Source: Taudactylus pleione (taxonomy: Eukaryota > Chordata > Amphibia > Anura > Myobatrachidae). From it: 64,000 bases of DNA. Numbering within the stretch: position 1 is the stretch's first letter; each line of letters starts with the position of its first letter. This document shows positions 55,071 through 64,000 of the stretch, piece by piece. The position numbers were made by a program, and so were the translations under genes. The stretch is from NCBI GenBank assembly GCA_031769625.1, contig JAUIMM010000636.1, positions 3,149,001-3,213,000 of the forward strand, given 5' to 3'. Below the pieces are notes generated by a model, which searched no databases, was not told where the DNA came from, and worked only from the letters and a program-made list of their open reading frames with translations.

Positions 55071-55546
55071 TAGGGATGGCCATTGACCATCGATGGTTAA
55101 CAACCATGGATATTTTCATAATGATAGTACAGTAGATGGTTCTCCACCATTATTGGCTGCCTGTCTGAGATGTGTTCTGTTTCTCGATGCAGGGTGCATG
55201 GAACTTAGGACCTTATTCAGCAGTGCATGCTAGTGCACTGCTGAACGCAGATTCCCAATGATCGGAAATCTGCACAGGCTCATGATCCGTTCTGTGTATA
55301 TGAGCAGCTTTGCAATTCCGCCTGAAGCTGAATCAGGCCCTTAGCCCTTTCCACATGTGTCTCTAAGTCCCACCCCTGAATCAAGCCACTAATTTCCACC
55401 CCATGAAACTGATTGTCCCACGGATCGCCATGCTCCCCAGCAGGGATGGCCATCAATGGGTGCAAACCATCAATGGCTCACAGTTGATGGTGTCTTGCCA
55501 TTGATGTTAATCACTAATGGCACCATCGATGGTGACCATAGATGAG
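55071..55546. mobile_element. Possible MITE with GATGGCCAT and ACCATCGATGGT words, interrupted
   Basis: TAGGGATGGCCATTGACCATC at the left and a similar CAGGGATGGCCATCAATGGG at 55440, plus many CCATCGATGG/CCATCAATGG inverted words. A family C MITE lies between. Borders are uncertain. Confidence 0.35.
55208..55340. mobile_element. Harbinger-type MITE, family C, 133 bp
   Basis: It starts GGACCTTATTCAGCAGTGC and ends GAAGCTGAATCAGGCCC, flanked by TTA (55205-55207 and 55341-55343). It has one internal hairpin, AGTGCATGCTAGTGCACT. Confidence 0.85.
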
Positions 55547-55549
55547 TTA

Positions 55550-56994
55550 GGAGAAAATAAAAAAGAGCAATTTGCTCCTGTAATCAACCATGCTGCAAAG
55601 CAAGGGGTGCAAATGTAAAAAATACTGACTGATTTTTCTTGGAGGAATTAAATGCTGAGAAGCTTTAATTTTACGCAGAAATTTTGAATTAAGCTAGGAC
55701 ATGCCCCTTCCCAACTATTAATAGGTATTCACATTTTAAATCTGCTCACCTGCAGTGCAACATGGTTTTACTAAGGTGCGAATTGCTATTTTTTTAATGC
55801 TCCTTTATTTTGCTTTGTTCCAAATACAGAATCAGCTGCAGCATGTGTAAGAATAAGACACTGTTCAGTCACATTAAGTAATTACATTGGCTCAATTACA
55901 AGAAAAATACCAACAATTTTACTGAATCTAGCATTTTGCTTTTAAACAAAGAAAAATGCAATTTGCGGTTTAATCTGGGCAAAATATCGGATGTCTTATA
56001 TCAATACAAAAGATAAGTTTGTGCTTTATTTTGCTAATGATAAAAACAAAAACACTGACACCAGTAATGCTAAATCTAGCATTGTGAGAAGTCACTTAAT
56101 CTGCATCAGTTAAAAACACTTGGAAAACACATTTGCTACGTTTATACGTCTTAGACGTGTATAAATGATGTATATATTATTTATGTTGGTTATTCAATTC
56201 ATGTACATTATATTATGGAAATTGCCTGCTTTTGGTTTTTGTCTTCCTGTAACGCTGTGAGAAGCTGCAGCATACTTGGCATTTGTCATGTAAGATGCTA
56301 TAGTGCTTTTGTGTTGACAGTAGCAGCTTCGTATGAGAAGCAGTCAAGTAAATATTGTCACAAATCAAAGGACTGTATTTCACAAAAGACTCTCTCTAAT
56401 GTAGGGCTTCATTTGCTAGGCTTCACCTTACAAATATGGAAACAATTTCAGAAACACACCATATACACAATGTAAAGCTGTATATAATAAAATAGATGGA
56501 CCGCATAAGGGTATTATTAAGCTTTACTGACACTATAATTCTCATTTCCTTTCAGATGTTCCACACAATTCTAATTCATGTTGAAACTGCAGTTTCTTGG
56601 GTATTAAATTACAGTTTATACAATCTAAGCTTGCAGCTTGCATTTGGCCTTTACCTTCGGAAAAGCTAATTTACAAAAATAATTACTACTTATGCAAGGT
56701 CATGCATACATGCAGTCATTTTTTACTTATCCTACAAATTATCCTTACTTTGCTTGTAATATCATGATCACACCATGATTGTACAATGTTATAAAACACT
56801 AGTCTCATAAGTCAACCAACACAGCTACAAATATTATCTATGTTATTAGAATTCAGCAGTTATCAATTAATTATTGCATCCTGAATGAAAGATGAATTTA
56901 CAGTGTGAAAACAGTGTTTGTGGGAACACAATAAGGTACAAGTTCGTAAAAGTGAAGATTTTTTAGGAGTTTTAGCAGCAAGTTTGTAAGCATC
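55550..56994. other. Unique AT-rich DNA
   Basis: No repeat structure or coding domain. 55790-56760 is uniformly AT-rich and could contain conserved noncoding sequence; no direct evidence. Confidence 0.2.
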
Positions 56995-56997
56995 TAT

Positions 56998-57814
56998 GGC
57001 CCGTATTCAATTTGAGGCAAAAAGTCAGTTTCAGCGATACTTTTTCGCCGATGACATCATTTTCACCTGTTTTGACTTTACCCCGTATTCAATTTCAAGT
57101 ACTGTTTGCCTAGTCAGAAAGTCAATTCAATGGACCCGCAAAAAAGGCGGAAAAAAGTGCAGAATTGGGGTTTTGGGGTGCAACGTTGCGGGAACCCGTG
57201 TGCAGCCTTAAGACTGTCCCCCAAAAGGTAAACTGTGTCAAACAATTTAAAAAAATACTGAAGAACACCCCGAAAAAGGTACTTTGGGAACAAACTTTTA
57301 AACTAGCAAAATGGACATGAGTATGCGGCAGGTGTTTTTTTTATTGCAGGTGCTTGCGGCAGGTGGATTTTTCACGATTTTTAAAACTTCACATTAGCCA
57401 CTTTAAAATATGTTTACACCCATTTTCATGTACCCCAAATTTGATGGGATTACTTATTTTTCCCAAAAAAAGGTGCTAAATGCTATTCTTCACCACTTTC
57501 CCAAATACACTAAACAGCACCTATTGAGACCGTTTAAAGACCTCAAATACCTTTAGCAGGGCTATTCGGGGGTATCCATAGTGATCCCCCTTGTAAGTGC
57601 ATCTTTTGGGGACTGTCAGGCTGATTTCCCCAAAACTGACAGGACTTTTCACCTGTTTCAGTTTCGACGGGTCCCGTTTTCGCGTCCTTTCAAATTGAAT
57701 ACGGGGTTAATCGGGGATGAGCGCGATACATTTTCTCCTCCAAAACAGGTGAAGTAGGTGAAAAGTCCAGCAGGTGAAAAGTCCATACTTTTCACCTCAA
57801 ATTGAATACTGGCC
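56998..57814. mobile_element. Harbinger-type MITE, family D, best preserved, 817 bp
   Basis: It starts GGCCCGTATTCAATTTGAGG and ends CCTCAAATTGAATACTGGCC, flanked by TAT (56995-56997 and 57815-57817). Arms continue inward with AAAAAGTCAGT and ACTTTTCGCC-like words. Several internal GTATTCAATT words occur. Confidence 0.88.
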
Positions 57815-57817
57815 TAT

Positions 57818-59149
57818 ATTTTTTCAGCACAAAACCAGGTTAATCTTGCTGCAAAATCTTAACAAAATCTTAACATTTACAAACTCGTACCCTATTGCAT
57901 TCCCCCTTAGTGCCATTTTTGCAGGTCCGTATTATTCATAAGACATAAGACAGACTTGGCAGAAGCTTCGGGGCCTCGCAGTGAGAAGTTGTTGTCAGCT
58001 GAGGTTTGTTTTGAGATAATGGGGTGGAGACAGCGAACCAATAGCACACTAACGTCAGGGTTGTTCTACCGCCATAAGAGGACACGTGACCCCCGCCATT
58101 ACACATGCTGTTAATGCCGCTACCTGGAGAAGTTCTCTCTTCTCCAGACCACAGCACACACAGGGGTAGGAGAGTCCGCAGGACTTTCGGGTATTCCAGC
58201 CACCCACAAGAGACCACAACCAAGTGCAGAGCACGTATGCCCCAGCATAGAGGAGAAGCCAGCTGGATTGTAGATCCAGAGTGCACACACCAGGACGGAC
58301 GCTGCAGCCTACTGGTAAGTGCATAGTGTGGGACGCCTCCAGGACACCAACACAAGGTCTCCCAAAATCCTGATGACCACCCGCAAGGGTCATCTTACAC
58401 ATCCCATTCCCAGTCTGTGACTGCACTATCAGTAGATGCTACACTGCAGACACACCACAGGGAGATATCACCACTATTTGGAATACGGAGAGTGGAAAAC
58501 CCTAAAGGAGCCAGTTTATCTCACTAACAGTCATCCCGCACCGGACAATATTGATAATTTAGTGTTTATTTTATTGGGATTGTCTGGAGCACTGTGTCTC
58601 CATTTTTAGCAATCTAATAAACAGAAACTCACTCTATACTGAATCCAGTCACTCCATTATTGCCCTAGATACCATACACTCTGCTCAATTTTATCTTTTG
58701 GTCACACTGTATTACACCATATACTGTTGCTCATTATCCAATCAAGCATACCAGCCCACTCCACAGACAGCAGAACCTGCAGTGGGATAAAAGACTGAAG
58801 TGCCGGAGAGGGCCTGAAATACCTGAAAGCCTAGGGACCAGGCCATGGGTTAAAAAAACGGCCCTGCATCTGTTCTCCTCTGCCATGCTAGGGAGGTGCA
58901 GTAACTGTGGCACGGTCCATCTGGCAGGGGAGCTGGCATGTGGAGACTGACATTGCGTGTACACAGAGGTCTGCCAGCGTTGGGCCATCCTGGCTGTGGT
59001 AAGTCTTGTGGCGTCACGGCTGTCTGGGCACCACCATGTTGTCTTCAGCCATGTGACATAGCAGGCCAATCGTCTGTGGGTCACCTGCTCTCTCTGGCCT
59101 ATCACGTTCCGTCACTGGGTACTTAAGAGTGTTTGGTGATATAAAATAA
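57818..59149. other. Unassigned DNA, GC-richer between 57940 and 59110
   Basis: Frames at 57936-58426 and 58734-59126 show no recognisable domain. GGACACGTGACC and related words suggest an old repeat, possibly the outer end of the Penelope-like element that follows. No gene supported. Confidence 0.25.
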
Positions 59150-60472
59150 TGTTATATTACACTGCAGTTAGTATCTGTTTCCCTATTGCTACTATCTAGA
59201 TGTTTCAGAGGGGAAACATTGTTGCTCTTGTTAGTGAAGAATATTCATTGTGAAGAAAATATATATAATGAGGGAATTCATTTATGTCTAAATCCCTTTG
59301 AGCAGAGTAATATCCACTAGGTTGTGTCATGTTATCTCTGCAGAGTTTGTTGGGAACTCTCTCACTCAGATCGCTATCTCCAGAGTATTCAAAGGGGAAA
59401 CATTATAGCAGTTTTTCACATATTGTTCAATCACTATTGAGGAACCATCTAACTTGTTCTTGTAACTAGGACCATTCCCACATAACTAATCTATATCATT
59501 GCATTCTTAGTTAGAATAACACCAATTTATTCAGACATGCAGCGCGGGCATGCCAACGCGCGTTTCGCTGTTGGTAAGCTTTCTCAAGGCAAGTAGATTG
59601 CCTCTGCTGCCCCAATCTACAGTCATATTGGAGAACCAATGAAAACTCATTCCCCAATCACGTGACTGGCTAAGCCAATCAGGCATAGTCTCTCATTCTC
59701 ATTGAGTATTGTGTCAGGTGTCTGATTCCAGCCAATGGTGTCTTTTGTATGGTTATTCAGTGAGTGCTCCTTATGCTACTCACTGAATGGGAAAGGGTGT
59801 GTGTTCGCGACTGTCAATCAGATCACGATCTATCACCTTGTTTGTTTACATATTCAGAAACAAATGCACAGTATGTATATATGTGTACACCACGCATCAT
59901 ACCTATCAATAATAGATATTAGTATATGGTGAGTATAGATGATAGATGGTTAACATACACTCAAGAACAGGTGCATAGATCATGATCTGTCATAGTATTT
60001 GTTAACATGTTCAAAGAAAAAATGCACAGTATGTATATGTGCATGCTCCATGTATCATAACTATTGACAGTGAGTATTAATACAAGGTAAGTATGGATAA
60101 ATAGTTAAACTCAGGAATGGGTGCATAATATATTTATATATATATGCACTGTACTTCTTAATTTTCAATAGTAAATATTGGAGTATAGTAGATATGGTAG
60201 ATCTGTTGTTACTAATTAGCAATCATCTATCTACATTGGGGTTAATTACCAAGGAATATAATCCTATATATAAAAAAAGAAACAATTAATAATACCAAAG
60301 AACAGGTGCATAGATCGCAATCTGTCTTATTATTTGTTTACATGTTCAAAGAAAAATGCACGGTATGTATATGTGCATGCTCCATGTATCATAACTATCG
60401 ACAATGAATATTAATACAAGGTAAGTATGGGTATATAATTAAACTCAGGATGAGTGCATAATATATATATAC

Positions 60473-60687
60473 AGAGAGAAGCGGCACTCAAACTGACTTT
60501 TCGCACAAAGATACTCAGGAGTACAGTATTACCTTCAACGTTTCGGATTTTAATCCGTCTTCAGGAAGAAAATATCATATATGATATTTTCTTCCTGAAG
60601 ACGGATTATAATACGAAATGTTGAAGGCAATACTGTACTCCTGAGTATCTTTGTGTGAAAAGTCCGTTTCAGTGCCACTTCTCTCTG
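60473..60687. repeat. About 215-bp palindrome with hammerhead-like cores
   Basis: Two nearly identical arms face each other around position 60580 (AGAGAGAAG at one end, CTTCTCTCT at the other). Each arm contains a CTGAAGA box, a short hairpin and a GAAA box: minus strand 60564-60541, plus strand 60595-60618. CTTC before and GAAG after could form stem I. See the findings. Confidence 0.85.
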
Positions 60688-60747
60688 GATATACCTTTTC
60701 TTATGCAGTGCACCTCGGCTGTTGCCCGCTGTATTGGAGTTCCGCAT

Positions 60748-60749
<2 letters not shown>

Positions 60750-60783
<34 letters not shown>
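60750..60783. repeat. (TA)n microsatellite
   Basis: An uninterrupted TA run of about 16 repeats. Confidence 0.97.
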
Positions 60784-60786
<3 letters not shown>

Positions 60787-61295
60787 TTCTTAATTTTCAA
60801 TAGTAAATATTGGCATATAGTAAATGTGGTTGGTATGTTAATGCTAATTAGTAATCATCTATCTACATTGGGTTAATTACCAAGAAATATAGTCCTCTTT
60901 ATATATGAAAAAGGAAACAATTAATAATACCAAATATGTTCACATTTATAGTGTCATAAACAGAGGAGGTTTAAAATATTAAATACAGAGGGTGATATCA
61001 TAGTTAATTATGATGCTGCCCTAAGTGAAATGAATTAGAATGATTGAATGTGGAAATATTGTGCACTGTGAATAAAAATTTTATAAATAATAAACCTACT
61101 TGATTATAATATTATGTGTATAGATTGTCATCCTTACCACGGTCAATAAGTTAAAAAAATCAATATGCCGTATAGGTGATAATAAAAGTGAGAAGTGAAT
61201 AAAAAGAAAAATAAAAAAAATGTGATGGGTCAGATATTGTAAATGAACAATTGGATTAGAATAATTGAAAAAATAATAATAAATAGATTCGAATA

Positions 61296-61296
<1 letters not shown>

Positions 61297-61353
<57 letters not shown>

Positions 61354-61356
61354 GTA
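61297..61356. repeat. (TA)n(TG)n microsatellite
   Basis: A TA run followed by a TG run with two T interruptions. Confidence 0.97.
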
Positions 61357-62193
61357 TGCTCTTCATTATAAGTAATCCTCTATACAGTATATGTGATTAG
61401 ATCCTATTAGGATTGGGGTATTCCCAAGATGTAGAATCGGGTATTCCACAAACTATGATTAAGATCTGAGACAAAAATTCCTATTCAGGGAATCATCCTT
61501 TGTGCACTATAATGAAATATCAAATATTAAATATCCATTAATGTCATTCACATATGGTTTCTCAAGTAAAACTTTTTTAGTTTGACATCAATGCAGAGTG
61601 ATTAGTTGATTTAAGTATCTAAATATATTTATTAATTTAAAGATCCTACCTAAAGTACTGATGACGTGCCCTGTTTGTGATAGAGTATCAATATCAATGA
61701 ATTTGGATTAAGATATAATTCACTATTTAATTTGAAGATTCAATTGACAAGCCATATTTCTCATACGTATATGTAACAATAAAGAAATGTATATATATAC
61801 ACATGTATATATAATTCACAGGGTCTCCATCAGAACCAAATTCCATCATTGTGGTAGTAACATTAAATAATGATGGTAAATATCTATATGTGGCTATTGA
61901 TGTGTATTTTGTTCAATGTTAATTATTCATCATTTATAAACTAATGATCCCTGTATTTTCATTGGCCCAGGATGGCAGTCATTATTACTACCCCAATGTC
62001 ATATATTATTCATGATTCATAAAGTTTTGAAACATAGTTGTCCCAGATAAGGATAGATCATCTATTTACATCATACTCAGTTGAAATGAAGATATCAATT
62101 GTTGAAGAAGTTGAAAATAATGATGTCATTATAGATGATTTATAAAAATACTATTCTTCATTTTCCAAACATGTGGAAAAACAAGGTTATTAG

Positions 62194-62640
62194 TTAAAGA
62201 AAGGGGATATAGCTGTTGTATTTGTTAAGACCTTTTGGATGTAACCTGTCCATCAGAAAGATCATCTTAGTTTCTGCTCTAAGAAGTTCTTCATCCAAAT
62301 CTCCTCCACGTATTCCCATTTGGATATGTCTCATTCCAAATGCTTGCAGGGTATTAGGGTTACTATTGTGGTATTTATGAAAATGCCTAGCTACTGATGT
62401 AGGAGTTCTGAAAATTTTCAAATCTCTACTCACATTTCTGATAGTTCCAACATGTTCTAAAATTCTTATCTTCAGAGGCTTTGAGGTTTTGCCTATATTT
62501 TTCTTACCACAGGGACATTCCAGATGATATATTGCACCTACTGTAGTACATGTGATGTAATTTTGGAAAGTCCATTTTTTGTTGTATTTGTCGTGACCAT
62601 GTATTTGCAGGCCTTACATTGCCCACATCCTTAAGATCCT
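62194..62640 (-). pseudogene. Penelope-like GIY-YIG endonuclease domain
   Basis: Conceptual order on the minus strand: GQCKACKYMVTTNTTK (Cys-rich linker), then GAIYHLECPCGKKNIGKTS, in which AIY matches the first half of GIY-YIG and NIG stands where YIG is expected. Next come PLKIRILEHVGTIRN, TSVARHFHKYHN (the R..H region) and GDLDEELLRAETKMIFLM, with its C-terminal Glu, and GLNKYNSYIPFL before the stop. One frame is open from about 62545 to 62194, but the linker to the RT is interrupted by stops and indels. In an intact element this domain nicks the target DNA; the Tyr-to-Asn change and lost linkage make activity unlikely. Confidence 0.85.
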
Positions 62641-62934
62641 TTTTTATTATACAGTGGTTTTTTTGATTGTCTCAAGGTGACTATGGACTAGTTTGTCCCT
62701 AATATTACTCGATCTTCTCCAACTGGTTTGAATTTTTAGAGGTAGGATTGTGGCCAAGTCAATGTCTCCAGTGTACATTGAAAGTCCCAATATACCTGAT
62801 GGTTTCTTCCTTATTTTGTTTAAATTTTGGTTTCAGCAATGTCTCCCTTGGATATTCATCAGTTTCTCTGATGGCTTTCTTAATTTGTTGATGACTATAC
62901 CCTCTCTCTAGGAGTCTTTCACTTAGTTGTTTCT

Positions 62935-63565
62935 ATCTGATCCCAAATGATTCAGGAGTGGCACAATTTCTTTTGGCACAAAGTAATTCACCTTTTGGTA
63001 TCGCTTTCATGGTTGTGGGTAGATGGGAACACTCTGAATGAAGGATACTATTCGTGGCTGTGCTTTTTCTGAACATATCTGTTGTAATTTGGCCTTCTTC
63101 CCCAATTTTAATTGTTAGGTAAAGAAAATGTATTTCTTTTTGGTTCATTACATATGACAATTTTAGATTAAGGTCATTGTTGTTCAGGACACAGATGAAT
63201 TCCTCAAGATCTCTTTTATTACCTTCCCATAGCATCAGGATATCATCAATATATCTAAGATACATTAAGATATTCTCTGTGTATTTCTCATGATGTTCAT
63301 TGAAGACCACCTCCTTCTCCCACCACCAGAGGTAGAGGTTGGCATAAGTGGGAGCACATGCTGTCCCCATTGCCGTACCTCTAACCTGGAGGTAGTGGCA
63401 CTCATTACACAAAAAATAGTTTTTCTTAATACAAAATGTAGGAGGTTGACCAGAAAGTGATTGAAGTCATTTGGTATTGCCATGTTCAAAAAGAACTTCA
63501 CTGCTTGGACTCCATTCTTATGATTAATCTGGTTTAAAGACTTTCTATGTCACATGCTATTAGCC
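62935..63565 (-). pseudogene. Penelope-like reverse transcriptase, broken
   Basis: Minus-strand order: DIESL (about 63545; motif A with catalytic Asp, then a stop/frameshift), KFFLNMAIPNDFNHFLVNLL (63500-63440), a frameshift near 63412, LQVRGTAMGTACAPTYANLY (about 63390-63330; motif B), YLRYIDDILMLWEG (about 63265-63220; the YIDD catalytic box), LKLSYVMNQKEIHFLYLTI (primer-grip side), and after the stop at 62933 a thumb-like ERLLERGYSHQQIKKA in another frame. The GxAMGxxxAPxYANL plus YIDD pattern is specific for Penelope-like RTs. N-terminal finger motifs are missing. Confidence 0.88.
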
Positions 63566-63585
63566 ATACACCAGGATAGGAGATC

Positions 63586-64000
63586 ATGCAACAGCAAATA
63601 GCACAGTATGTATAAGAAATGGCACTCTGTCAGGATACCTTACAAGCTACACTAACTACTCCAAGTATGCCTGCAGTTACTTCTGTCTCCACTTCTGTGG
63701 TATCTGCTTCTGGAGTACCTCCTCATTTGTACTTACCTACACCTGGCAAGTTTGATGGCAATCCTAAACTGTGTCATGGATTTCTCAACCAGTGTGATGT
63801 ACATTTTACCTTACAACCCTCCAAATTCCCTACTCCTAAAACCAAAGTGGCCTATATTGTGTCTTTATTGTCCGGCTCAGCCTTAGATTGGGTTTCTCTG
63901 CTCTGGGAGCGATCAGATCTGCTACTGGATAATTACCCAGAATTTTTAACATCATTCAGGAGGATTTTTAATGGGCCCGTAAAGAACCACTTCTGCTTCA
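63586..64000 (+). pseudogene. Ty3/Gypsy gag, partial, runs off the window
   Basis: A structural gag protein of a Gypsy-type LTR retrotransposon, 5' part only. The frame with ATG at 63586 meets a stop at 63613. Reading resumes from an in-frame ATG at 63619 and stays open to the window edge. It shows a Thr/Ser/Pro-rich lead (about 63640-63720), then LPTPGKFDGNPKLCHGFLNQ, CDVHFTLQPSKFP, KVAYIVSLLSGSALDWVSLL and PEFLTSFRRIFNGPV, a clear match to the gag domain of Gypsy and gag-derived mammalian genes. It is not known from here whether pol follows or whether the copy is intact beyond 64000. No LTR is seen between 63566 and the ATG. Confidence 0.8.

Larger units (their letters stand above)
59800..60990. 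repeat. About 336-bp tandem repeat, 2-3 copies, interrupted
   Basis: AACAGGTGCATAGATC occurs at 59965 and again at 60302, each followed in order by GTATGTATATGTGCATGC and ATTAATACAAGGTAAGTATG. A third copy starting CTTCTTAATTTTCAATAGTA is at 60785 (compare 60153). The palindrome at 60473-60687 and a TA run separate the last copies. Confidence 0.8.
59150..63565 (-). mobile_element. Penelope-like element, 5'-truncated, decayed
   Basis: On the minus strand: RT (63565-62935), a linker with CGQCKACKY (about 62625), a GIY-YIG endonuclease (about 62545-62194), then a long noncoding 3' region. In the 3' region, 59540-59580 (minus strand) contains GCGAAACGCGCGTTGGC, a motif often seen in the hammerhead-bearing terminal repeats of these elements. 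Tandem copies and a palindrome lie between. The right side is cut at about 63565, where Gypsy-related sequence starts. The left border is uncertain. Confidence 0.7.

Noticed and set aside
57936..58426. 139- and 123-residue frames on the minus strand
   Set aside because: Mutually overlapping frames without recognisable domains in a GC-rich repeat-like stretch.

Overview
The window reads as intergenic DNA from a large, repeat-rich vertebrate genome, most likely an amphibian and probably a frog. That is inferred from the transposon mix: DIRS tyrosine-recombinase retroelements, Penelope-like elements, L1/Tx1-type LINEs, a Ty3/Gypsy gag, Tc1 and Tigger DNA transposons, and very many hAT and Harbinger miniature elements. 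I recognise no host gene. Every protein-coding signal belongs to a transposable element, and only one element keeps coding regions that look intact.

Layout. 1-4173: a hAT-type element carrying a C-rich minisatellite has landed in a decayed ZBED-like hAT transposon. 4266-14470: a dense field of small DNA elements, several with exact 8-bp (hAT) or 3-bp (Harbinger-type) target duplications, one nested three deep. 14590-16967: mostly unique AT-rich DNA plus two nested MITEs. 16971-17567: a third copy of MITE family A. 17893-23140: a decayed but structurally complete DIRS element with inverted terminal repeats, gag, RT, RNase H, tyrosine recombinase and an internal complementary region. 23748-33257: a 9.5-kb Harbinger transposon with terminal inverted repeats, TAA duplications, a two-exon MADF/Myb-like gene (+) and a two-exon DDE transposase gene (-). 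Both read through after splicing, although younger elements sit in the spacer and in the transposase intron. 33349-38255: a hAT MITE, a possible solo LTR, a MITE remnant, and a 1.8-kb array of about 55-bp units. 39200-43440: an L1/Tx1 LINE broken up by later insertions, including one very like the mammalian MER2/Tigger2 MITE. 43440-47650: mostly unique DNA with possible conserved noncoding segments. 47652-57814: a 1.9-kb fold-back element, Harbinger-type MITEs, and a broken Tc1 split by a hAT MITE. 59150-63565: a Penelope-like element (-) with RT and GIY-YIG remains and a long palindrome holding hammerhead-ribozyme-like cores. 63586-64000: the start of a Gypsy gag, cut by the window edge.

How the parts relate. 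The Harbinger MADF/Myb-like protein and the DDE transposase would be expected to act together on the TCGTTCAA-rich ends. The MITE families (A, B, C, D and F below) have no coding capacity and would depend on transposases encoded elsewhere. The most unusual structure is MITE family B, a roughly 550-bp element made almost entirely of consecutive hairpins whose arms differ between copies yet stay self-complementary.
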